From: Phocoena phocoena
Taxonomy: Eukaryota > Chordata > Mammalia > Artiodactyla > Phocoenidae
Length of the DNA stretch: 64,000 nt
Reading direction: 5' to 3'
NCBI RefSeq assembly: GCF_963924675.1
Contig: NC_089222.1
Coordinates: 137,728,281-137,792,280 of the forward strand
The notes beneath the pieces are model-generated. The model searched no databases, was not told the DNA's origin, and worked only from the letters and a program-made list of their open reading frames with translations. Shown piece by piece: positions 37,501 to 49,500 of this stretch (within the stretch, counting starts at the first letter, position 1; each line of letters starts with the position of its first letter). Both the position numbers and the translations under genes were made by a program.

Positions 37501-40500
37501 GATAAAGCCCAGCCAACAAGTCCCAGCTTGAGTAAGTTAGAGATTGTCTGTTTGGTTAATTACATAAAGCTAAGCACAATTCAGCATCTGTTGAGAAAAA
37601 TAATACAAATGAGACTTCTGTGTTGCTAAATCTTTGTGAGGATAAAATCCTTTGCAAATAAAGTTTTAAAATTTAGGGTAAATGTGTGATATTGAGAGAT
37701 GTAAGATCTGTTGAACCATAGGAATAAAGCACACATAGTGATAATCCTAAAATCCTTTAATTCTTGTGCTTTTCTGACCACCTGTATTCCGTTTTTCTTT
37801 TATTTTCTTTTTCTTACTTTCTTCCCTGCCCCTCCCATCACCCCCACCATTTTTTCTTTAACTTTTAATTTTGAGATAATTGTAGATTCATATGTAGTTG
37901 TAAGAAATCTCATGTACTCTTTACCCAGTTTCCCCCAATGATAACTTCTTGGAACACTACAGTACAATAATACTGTTGATACTGACATTGATACAGTCAA
38001 GGTACAGGACAATTTCGTCACCTCAAGGATCCCTTTTATATCCACACCCACTTCATCCTTAATCCCTGGCAACCTCTAACATGTTCTCCATTTCTGTAAC
38101 TTTGTCATTTCAAGAATATTCTGTAACTGGAATCATACTGTGTGAAACCTTTTGGGATTAGCTTTTTCCATTCAGCATAATTTTCTGAAGATTCATCCAG
38201 GTTCTTGTGTGTCCGTTTGCTTCCTCTTACTTGCTGAGTGGTAATTGCATTATATGGATGGACCACAGTGTGTTTACCGATCTGGTTGTTTACAAGTTTC
38301 ATTTATTACAAATAGAGCTGTAAAACAGGGGTTCCCAACCTTTTTGTCATCAGGGTCCGGTTTCATGGAAGACAGATTTTCCACAGGGTTGGGGGGTGGG
38401 GTTCAGGCAGTAATGCAGTGATGGGGAGCAGCAGGTGAAGCTTTACACATCCTGCTGTGTGGCCGGGTTCCTAACAGGCCCAGGGGTTGGAGACCCCTGC
38501 TATAAAATGTGTGCATAGAGATTTTTGTGGGAATATGGTCATCATTTTGTGGGCTAAATGCCCAGGAGTATAATTGCTGGATCATATGGTAGCTGCATGT
38601 TTATTTTTTTAAGAAACTGTCAGAATGTGGCTCCATCATTTGACATTCCCAGTGGCAATGTGTGGATGAATACAGTTCTTTTCTGTACCTCCTGGGTTTC
38701 TTTTCTCCCTCTCTCCCTCCCTCCAACTCCTCTGACCTTAACTGCCACCACATGTTCCTGTTTTGTTTTGCTAACTAAAAGTTTTTTGCTTGCTTATGGT
38801 GAAGTTAAAATTTAGCTCTTATAAAAAATTATTTTTACAGCTACAAAAGTGCAACAGAGTTTGATTTTGATAAGGATAAATATGACATTAGAATTCCAGA
38901 AGATTTAGATGAGACAGCAGGGAAGAAAGGGTACAAGAAGCAAGAAAGGATGGACCAAATTGCCCCTGAGAGTGACTATTCTCTGAGGGTATGTATTTAG
39001 CTCTCTTTGTGGGAGTGAGAAAAATCATCAAATAATGGAAATTGTTAACCACTTGTATTATAAATGCTGCCAGAAATCTCTAAGTATCTCAGACATGAAC
39101 CAACTTATTAAATTTGTCTTGTGTGCACTGCTTGTTTTATTTGCTTAGAAAAGTTTTTTAATTGCGAAGTCATGGATAGCCTATACATAATGCACGTTAG
39201 TATAATTTTGTGATAAATATCTTTGAGATTTGACCTTAGAGATGAGAATGTTTTTAAGATTGAAGGAATTAATATCTCAATATAACAGTGTTGATATAAT
39301 AAGAATATTAAGTTTCAGGCTTCCCTGGTGGTGCCGTGGTTAAGAATCCGCCTGCCAATGCAGGGGACACGGGTTCGAGCCCTGGTCCGGGAAGATCCCA
39401 CATGCCGCGGAGCAACTAAGCCCATGCACCACAACTACTGAGCCTACGCTCTAGAGCCCACGAGCCACAATTACTGAGCCCGCACGCCTAGAGCCCATGC
39501 TCCGCAGCAAGAGAAGCCACCACGACAAAGAGTAGCCCCCGCTTGCTGCAACCGAAGAAAGCCCACGCAGCAACAAAGACCCAACGCCGCCAAAATAAAT
39601 AAATTAATTAAAACAAAGAATATTAAGTTTCTTAGTCACTATGATAAGACATATAATACTATTCCCTTTTTTTCCTTCTTTTTGTTTTTCTTGGCTGCAC
39701 TGTGGCATGTGGGATCTTACTTCCCCGACCAGGGAGAGTGGTCCTAACCACTGGGCCACCAGGGAATTCCCCTTTTCCCTTTTTTTGTACTAAAATTATT
39801 TCATAACCCCAAGCTAAGGATTCATTTGACGTTTACAAGTATACTATGTAGTTTTATCTGAGATTCTAGCAATTACAATGGCAGCTATTACTATTCCTTG
39901 ATATACCCCAGTGTGTTAGTGAAGTATGTCCTAGTTGTTAAGAAAATCTTAAGAATATACAGAGGTCGCCAGAGCAGATGGTATAATGTTAGTGTATCAT
40001 GAGAAAAATGTTTTAAAATATCATTAATGAATTTTATAAATGGGCAAAACACCACTAATTTTGAAATCAGGAGTCAGGAAAAAAAAAGAGAAATGTTCAA
40101 ATTTTAGTTTTGTTTTGAACTTTTCATATATCCTCCTTGAGTTGTTCAGTTCATTTCCCTCAGAGATTTCTGATAGCTTGGAGACAGGCACAGGAGATCA
40201 TATTTTAACATGTTTTAGGATGCAAAGTTTGGTCACAATTCTAAGGTATCTAAACTTCCATGTATTACGAATTGAAAACACGTTTAGGGAATTCCCTGGC
40301 GGTCCAGTGCTTAGGACTAGGCACTTCCACTTTCATGGCCCGTGTTCAGTCCCTGGTCAGGGAACTAAGATCCCGCAAGCCTCAATGCGGCCAAAAAAAA
40401 AAGAAAGAAAAAAAAAAAGACTTGACAACACATTTAGATGACTGCTGATTTTTACAGCTCCGTATGGAGGAAGTGCTGTTTGTCTACTCTGCTGAAATGT

Positions 40501-43500
40501 TGGTGCATTATTTATGATTTTTTTTCCTTTTCAAGCTTATAATAGTCCCTTTTGTTTATATTAGATTTTGCTTATTTTTGCCCAAATAAAATTTATTGAT
40601 GCTTTAAAAATTATAATAGCAATATATAGTTTTGACAGGAGAGTCAGAAAATAGTCCTTTTTGTACACATAAACATATTTTTAAAATTAAAATGAGACCA
40701 TACTATACATGCTGTTTCTTAACTTTTTTTCACTTAACATATCAACATCTATGTAGGTCAGTAGATTGTTTTCTGTAAGTCATTTTTACTGGCTACAGTA
40801 TACTGAGCTTGTTTTTAATAAAAAGTATTCAGATATTAACTAATACACCTTTATAGTCTATAGTATTTTATTGAAGAGTTAATATGTCTTTTATCAAAGC
40901 AAGGCGGTAGCTTCCTTTTTAAATACATGCATAAGTAATGTTGAACAAATCCATAGAAAATTATGTGGAAAGGACAGATAATTGTGTGTCTTTGCAGGCT
41001 TACTGCAGTATATTATATCTAAAGCCACGAATGCAGATCATCTTGCGTGGACAGAAAGTGAAGACACAGCTAGTTTCGAAGAGTCTTGCCTACATTGAAC
41101 GTGATATTTATCGACCCAAATTTTTAGTATCCTTTATTTTGCTTGTTATGATGCTGTATATAGATATGTATCAGTCAAGTGTATTTCCCTTCCCCCTTTC
41201 TCCTTTTATCCTGATAGAGTCAATCCTCTCCAACTTTTGCCCTTTTTTGCACCTTTGGACTCAATAATGAGGGCTTCCCTGGTGGCACAGTGGTTGAGAG
41301 TCCGCCTGCCGATGCAGGGGACGCAGCTTCGTGCCCCGGTCCGGGAAGATCCCACATGCCGCGGAGCGGCTAGGCCCGTGAGCCATGGCTGCTGAGTCTG
41401 CGCATCCGGAGCCTGCTCCGCAACGGGAGAGGCCGCAACAGTGAGAGGCCCGCGTACCGCAAAAAAAAGAAAAAAGAAAAAAAAGAAATAGGAAGGGTGG
41501 TTTAAAGGGAATGAGGTGGTGTGTTCAGAATTTTCCTTAACATTTAAGACTAATAAAACTGTGAGAATTACTTTTGGATTCAACTGCAGAAATAAAGATC
41601 ATTATGGGATAATGATGTATCACAGAAATAGACTCATCAAAGCTTATGAAAAAGTTGGATGTCAGTTAAGGGTAAGTTTATATCTGAAAATGTCTGTATC
41701 TTTTATAAAAGTTAGGATAACAGGGCATCCCTGGTGGCGCAGTGGTTGAGAGTCTGCCTGCCGATGCAGGGGACACAGGTTTGTGTCCCGGTCCGGGAAG
41801 ATCCCACATGCCGTGGAGCGGCTGAGCCCGTGAGACATGGCCGCTGAGCCTGCGCGTCCAGAGCCTGTGCTCCGCAGTGGGAGAGGCCACAACAGTGAGA
41901 GGCCCGCGTACCGCAAAAAAAAAGTCAGGATAACGTTATTGGGTCAAATGTGTAACAATGTGCTTTTTGCCTAATGACTTTTAAATGTCAATGTTTTTAA
42001 TAACATTGGTATGGCACTTGACCTTAGAACGCTTTTATATTAATTTGAGGACAGAACATTTTATCTCTTTTACAGATGAGGGAATTGGGGCTGATAAGTA
42101 ACCCGCCTTAGACCTCAGGCACAGGTGCAGATATTTTCTCTACACTTGGAAAAGGATCCTTGATTTTTTTCATACTAGAATAAAATTGATTGGTTTTAAT
42201 TAGTTGTTGACTCAATAGCCTAAAAAATAGTATCTGATAGGTGATTTACTTTTCTGGAGTTAGTTCCTGAATATATCAGAGTTTTCCTCCAAAGCCACTT
42301 CCATCGTTGTAGAATTCAATTTAGGATGGTGAACATTGCCCACTATGTCAACCTGTTTATCCTTTACCTGTTTTCACAGAAAATTTTTTTGTTGTGTGTG
42401 GGTGAGTGTTAAGAATTTGTGATAAATTCTGAAATTCAGCTTTGTTAAAGGTTTTAAGTCCAGGCATATTTTGTTTTCCAATTCTATGATGTTCATTTTC
42501 TATTCATTTTATTTCATTCTAAATTCTTTGCAACAACATGGATGGACCTGGAGCATAGTATGCTTAATGAAGTATAATATGTCAGGAAAAGACAAGTACT
42601 GTATGTTACCACTTATATGTGGAATCAAAAAAAATAAAATAAGTGAGCGAATGTAACAAAACAGAAACAGACTCACAGACACGGAGAACAAACTAGTGGT
42701 TTCCAGTGGGGGCAGGGTGGCAGGGGGAGATAGGGGTAGGGGATTAAGAGGTACAAACTACTATGTATAAAATAAATAAGCCACAAGGATATATTGTACA
42801 GCACAGGGAATATAGCCAATATCTTATAATTTTAAATGGAGTATATAAAAATATTGAATCACTGTGTCATACACCTGAAACTAATATAGTATTGTAAATC
42901 AACTATATTTCAATTTTTAAAAAAGTAAATGAGGGCTTCCCTGGTGGCGCAGTGGTTGAGAGTCCGCCTGCCCATGCAGGGGACACAGGTTCGCGCCCTG
43001 GTCCGGGAGGGTCCCACATGCCGCAGAGCGGCTGGGCCTGTGAGCCATGGCCGCTGGGCCTGTGCGTCCAGAGCCTGTGCTCCGCAACAGGAGAGGCCGC
43101 AGCGGTGAGAGGCCCGTGTACCGCAAAAAAAAAAAAAAAAAAAAGTAAATGAACTTTGTTGGGCTCTTCTTTATAACCACTGATTTCAATTAGAAATATA
43201 AATCCAGAAATAGGACAACCATGATAAAAGGTGTCAATAACTTTTATTTAAAATGCTGATTTTTATTTATAATTGGAATAGTAATTTTTGTGTGTGTGTT
43301 ATGCGGGCCTCTCACTGTTGTGGCCTCTCCCGTTGCGGAGTGCAGGCTCAGCGGCCATGGCTCATGGGCCCACCTGCTCCGCGGCATGTGGGATCTTCCC
43401 GGACCGGGGCACGAACCCGTGTCCCCTGCATCGGCAGGCGGACTCTCAACCACTGCGCCACCAGGGAAGCTGTGGAATAGTAATTTTTGCCAGAAATACT

Positions 43501-46500
43501 CTATAATTATAAAGTTCTGAATTTCACTGGTAATTGGAAATGTATTTTTGGTAATAGGCCTTATTTCTCAAGTGTTTTAAGGTACATAATCCATTTTTCC
43601 AACCCAGTTAAATTTGCATTATATATAATTTCTGGTTAAGTTTAACCTTGTAAAAAATATGCTTTTACAGCCAACTTTTTTTTTTTTAAATAAATGTATT
43701 TTATTTTTGGTTGCATTGGGTCTTCGTTGATGCGCACGAGCTTCCCATTGTGGTGGCTTCTCTTGTTGCAGAACACGGGCTCTAGGCGCACAGGCTCAGT
43801 AGTTGTGGCACACGGGCTTAGTTGCTCCACAGCATGTCGGATCTTCCCGGACAGGGATCGAACCCATGTCCCCTGCATTGGCAGGTGGATTCCTAACCAC
43901 TTTGCCACTAGAGAAGCCCTACAGCCAACTTTTAATGTTTTTCTTTACCAGAAGATGGACTGGTCGTAGTATTTGGATTCAGTAAACATTTATTAAATAC
44001 TTGGTATGATTTTCCACGCTAGATGCTCAGCATAAAAAGATGAAAAGGTACAGCACATGCCCCCAGAGCTCTTTCTGATGAGGGGAATGTGGTATATCCT
44101 TGGAGTAGCAGAAAGGGCTTCTTGTAGAAAGTGGTGATTGAGATGAGACTGAGTTGATTTACTGTTTGGGGAAGTCTGGCAAGAGCTTTCTAGACAGAGA
44201 AAGGAATGTCTGCAAAGGAAAAGAAAGAGGCTTCTGAGAGGATGGCATCATTAAGGGAGTTGTTATGCCTGGACCAGGTGGTAAGTGGGGAATGGGAAAG
44301 AGGAAGATGAGGCCAGAAAGGAAGTGAAAAAGAACTAAGATTGAAGGGTTCTGTGGTTTACAAGTTGTATGAAATGAGGAACCACTGATGGTTTTTAGTG
44401 GAGTAGCATTATGATTAGGTTTTCATGGTTTTGTCTATAGTTGCATCTATGAAAATTCTCAGAAGTCAGTATTCCACTTTTTCTCTTTATACTTAGACTC
44501 AGCTATAGTCGTGAACAAAATACATGTGTTAATCACATAATCAGAAAATGACTCAGATACTTTGAGTTCAGTGTTTTAGCTAGCAGGTTTAAAAAATAAC
44601 CTAGGTCAGTTGAAATAAAGTTTTTACTTCATCACAATAAACAACTGAATGTGTAACTTTGGATAAGTGTCTTTAATTTTTATCTAACGAACTTACAGAA
44701 TATTATGTGCCAAAGCCTTTGCTAGGCACTATGGATACAGGAAGGAGTTACTTGTGGTTTTTAGTAGCTAAGAAATTGCATCCCAGTAGAGGGGATCTTT
44801 TTTCCCTAGTATAAAATCGGGAATGATAATACTTGTCGACATGAATACTTGATAACAGTGGAAGTGGTTTTGGAGGAAAGCTGTTGTTACATATTTAGGA
44901 GTTAGCTCCCAGAAAGGTAAATTACCTACCAGACACTGTTTTTCAATCTAAATGTCATGAGCATCAGATAAAATATAGGAAAATGTTTCATGCAGATCTT
45001 AAATCTTGGTGAAGGGATAATTGTTTGAAGCATCATGTTTCATGTTTAAAATGCCAGTTCTATTTTTCAGGCAAACAACATGGGTGTCGGAGTAGTGGGG
45101 ATTATAGACTGTTATTTCCTAAAGCCGACTCATAATAAACAAGATTTCGATTATACTAACGAATACAGGTATGTTACCTATTTAAATGACTGACTTCTTA
45201 CTATTTATTTTGGAAATACTTTCATAACTTTTTCTAAGCTGGATTTCTTTCTGTTTTGGGGGAAGCTTGCATAGAAAACACATGTAATCATTTTCTCATC
45301 CCTGGGGATTGTATTCTACTCCGTCACAAATAGAAATATATTCTCCTCTGTCTTTACTGATGAAGAATTTTTGAGATTTGTACTAAATAGAGGAAGTTCC
45401 TGCTTTCTTGGTAACATTTTTTTGTGTAATATAAAATCCAGAAACTTTGATCTTGGATGGGAACTTTAAGATAACTTAGTCCTATGTACTTGAGACAGAA
45501 ATGCTCATATCTTTTAAGAGTGATCAGAAGCCATAAAATAAATATGACCATCAATTTTACTTGTAAATTTAGGAAGCACAAACAGTTGTCCTAATGAGCG
45601 TATATTATGAAGAAGAATGCAAACTTCATATAAAAACAAAGTGGAAGGAGGGAAATGTTAAAGAGCAAAATCAGCAAATTAGGAAACACACAATAGAGAA
45701 AATCAATAAATATTCAGAGTATAGTCCAGAGACAGAAGCTACCCCTGTTACTTGAACAGGGAAAATATAGGGAGTTGTTAACCAGAATAGTAGAAGGTGA
45801 TCACTCAGAGAGGTGAAAGAGGACAGTAGATGTCCAGAACTAGCTGATACAAAAGAACAGCTGTTACCTCTAGATTGAGAAAGAGTAGACAATAAAGGAA
45901 CTAAGAGAGGATCCCGGGTCCCTGATGTCAGAGATTCAGATCTCTTTGTAGAGGTCATAACAAACACTAAGAGAGGATCCTGGGTCCCTGATGTCAGAGA
46001 TTCAGATCCCTTTGTAGAGGTCATAACAAACACAGCAACAGGCCACCTGCCATGGCAAGAAGCTTGCCAGAAGGCCTGGCCACTCTGGGTCTGTAGACAT
46101 GGCCTGCTGTTGCCAGGGGATGTGGGTGGGCTTGGGCTAGAGCTGTTCTGTAGAGGAGACCTGTCTGTGCCCAAGGGTGTGAGTATATGCTGGAACTGGT
46201 TCCTGCTGCTGGAGGGAAGAGCGTGGCCTGAAAGCACAGCTGGAGCTCCTTTGGGAGGCCATGGGCTCCAGCCAAATAATAATGAAGCACCCGACCTGAA
46301 GGCCATGTGTCTTGCTGCTCTCACCTGGTAGGTTCATTGCCCCGTTAACCCAGTGTAACATTCCTCAGGCTGGCAAAGGATGAATGTTTACAGGATCAAG
46401 CTCCATTATCACAAAACGGAACCCAAAAAAACCCTGTTTGGAACTGGAAGACAATAGGTTGATAATTGACACAATCAAAAGCCCAAAGTTTGTTTTTTTT

Positions 46501-49500
46501 TGGTAAGATTAACAAAGTCTATAAGCATCTGGCAAGACTAAGGAAAAAGAGAAAACAATAATCATCAATATCAGGAATGAAAAGGAGGACATTACTACAG
46601 ATCTACAGACAGAAAAACATAGAGGGGCAGCATGAACAATTTTAGACCATTTTAGATGATATGGACACCTTCCTTTCAAACTGAATCAAATTAAAAATTT
46701 CCCACATACTTTCAAACATTTAAGGAAGCGGCGGCGCCAGCTTACACAATCATTAAAGGTTTTAAGAGACCACATAACTAGTAGTGAACTCACGAATACA
46801 TTACAAGAAAGAAAATTTATGTCAGTCTCTCGTGATTAAGATATAAAAATATTAATTAAACAGCAAATACCATTTAGTAACTTGTAAAGAGAATAATACA
46901 TTAAAACCAAGTGGATTGTATTCCAAGATGGCATGGGTGGTTTTTACTATTCAAAATTCAATGTAATTCATCATGTTAAAGAAAAATCTCATGGTTATTT
47001 TCATAGGTACAGAAAAAGCACTTGAGAAACTACAGTATCAATTTGTGATGTAGGAAAAAAGGGAACTCTTACAAAACCATTAATAGAAAGGGCATATTAG
47101 CAATACCGACTATTTAGCAAAAAACAGCAGTTCCTAATGGTGAATTATTGACAGCTTTCCCCTTAAGAGTGGGAGTAAGATAAGGTTATCAGCTATTCAC
47201 CATTGTTCTTGAGGAAATAACCAGAACAAATAAGGCAAAAAAGAAAGAAATGAAAGAATAAGCGTTGGAAAGGAATAAATAATTTTCTGTAGGTGACAAT
47301 ATCAAGTATATAGAAAGTCCCAAATAATCTGCAGTGTAATACAGAGTCTAAGGTTGCTAGATAAGAAGTATTCAGAAGTTTGTTTACCAGCCAGAAAAAA
47401 AAAAACCATGAGATTGAAAAATTTTTATACATAATAACATCAAAAAAGCAAGTGCTTTGGAGTAAATAAAATATGCAAAGACCTCAACACACTAAAAACT
47501 ATAAAACATTGTGGAGTGAAATTTCAAATCTGAATAAATAGGTATACCAGGTTCAGGAGTTGGTAGGCTGAATATTATAAAATGTCGTTTTTTCTCCAAA
47601 GTAATTAAATACAATTCCAGGTTAAAAAAAAAAATCCCAGCAGGTGTGTGTGTATGTTAATAGGCTTAATTTAAACTTTATGTGGAAAGTCAGAAGACCA
47701 AAGACAGTTAAGACAAAGAACAACAAATCAAGAGGACTCATACTACTAAATGTCAGTGCTTAAAAAGCTGTAGTGAGAGTGTGGTATTAACGAAAAAATA
47801 GTCTAGTGAAATAGAATAGAGAAGCCAGAAACAAATCCCTGCTTTTTATACATATGGTCAGCTGATTTATGACGAAGGTGTAGTAGGAAAATGATCATCT
47901 TTCTAAAACTGATGGTTCAGCTACCTGTATGAACAAAATGAACGTTAACTTCTCCCTCTTATATGAAGCAAAAAATCAATTGCAGATGGATTTTAAGCCT
48001 AAATGAGAAAGGCAAAAACAAAAAACAAGAATAGTTTGATAACCTTTAATTTAGGTGGTTTTTTTTAAGCAAGATGCAAAAGTATTGACACGTTAGATCA
48101 AAATGGAAAAATTATCTAAAATGAATAAGATATAGCAAATGTTGGTAAGATGTAGGGGCAGTTGGAACTCCTGTATGTGCTGTTGGGTGTGAGAATTGTT
48201 GACCATTTTTGAAAGTTATTAGACTGTATTGAGTAAAGGTGGACATCAGTGCCCACCCCTATGACCCCGCAGTTCCACTCCTATAGGTGTATTTTCAACA
48301 GAAATGGGTGCAGTCTCATGGATTGAGGAATAGAGGTGATAAGAAAAGGAGATGAGGAAGAACTGAAAAAGCGATATGAAAGGTGAACCATATTTGGGAG
48401 GGGAGATGATACATTCTTATTCAGATGTTTATGTGTTGTTATAGTGGGGCTTCCTGGTGGGGAAAAATAGAGATAATGAACGGGGATAGATATGTCTAAT
48501 ATTAACCTGTCAGTACAGAATTTCAAATCTTGATTTTATTTATTTTTTAAATGTTTTTTTTTTTTTAAATGTTTTTAATTAATTTATTTTTTGGCTGCGT
48601 TGGGTCTTTGTTGCTGCGTGTGGGCGTTTTCTAGATGCGGCGAGCGGAGGCTACTCTTCCTCGCGGTGCGCAGGCTTTTCATTGTGGTGGCTTCTCTTGT
48701 TGCGGAGCACGGGCTCTAGGCTCGCGGGCTTCAGTAGTTGTGGCGCACGGGCTTAGTTGCTCCGCAGCATGTGAGATCTTCCCTGCCCAGGGCTCGAACC
48801 CGTGTTCCCTGCATTGGCAGGCGGATTCTTAACCACTGTGTCACCAGGGAAGCCCCAGTCTTAATTTTTAAAAGCTTTATTTACTCTATTGAAGTATACT
48901 TGATTTACAATATTATGTTAGTTTCAAGTGTACAGCAAAGTGATTTGGTTATATGTATATATGTACGTCTATAATTCTTTTTTTATTCTTTTCCATCATA
49001 GTTTATTGTAAGATACTGAAATAGTTCCCTGTGCTGTACAGTAAATCCTTGTTGTTCATTTTATATATAGTAGTATGCATCTGTTAATCCCATACTCTCA
49101 ATTTATGCCTCCCCACCCCCCTTCCCCTTTGCTAACCTTAAGTTTGTTTTCAAAGTCTGAGTCTGTTTCTGTTTTGTAATAAGTTTGTACTATTTTTTAG
49201 ATTCCACATATAAATTGATATATAATATTTGTCTTTGTCTGACTTACTTCACTTAGTATCATAATCTCTAAATCCATCCATGTTGCTGCTGATGGTACTA
49301 TTTCATTCTTTTATGTCTGAGTAATATTCCATTGTATATATTGATGTATACACCATATCTTCTTTATCCATTACTCTGTCGATGAACATTTAGGTTGCTT
49401 CCATGTCTTGGCTGTTGTAAATAGTGCTGCACATGCGGGGTGCATGTATCGTTTCCCCCCCCCCACCCCTTGCCGTGCCATGTGGCATGTGGGATCTTTG

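Noticed and set aside
45671..46324. 217-codon minus-strand open frame with a duplicated 22-residue block
   Set aside because: The repeat is just the 66-base DNA duplication read in frame. There is no family motif, promoter or splice signal, and the setting is L1-like; low complexity Ser/Pro composition suggests chance.
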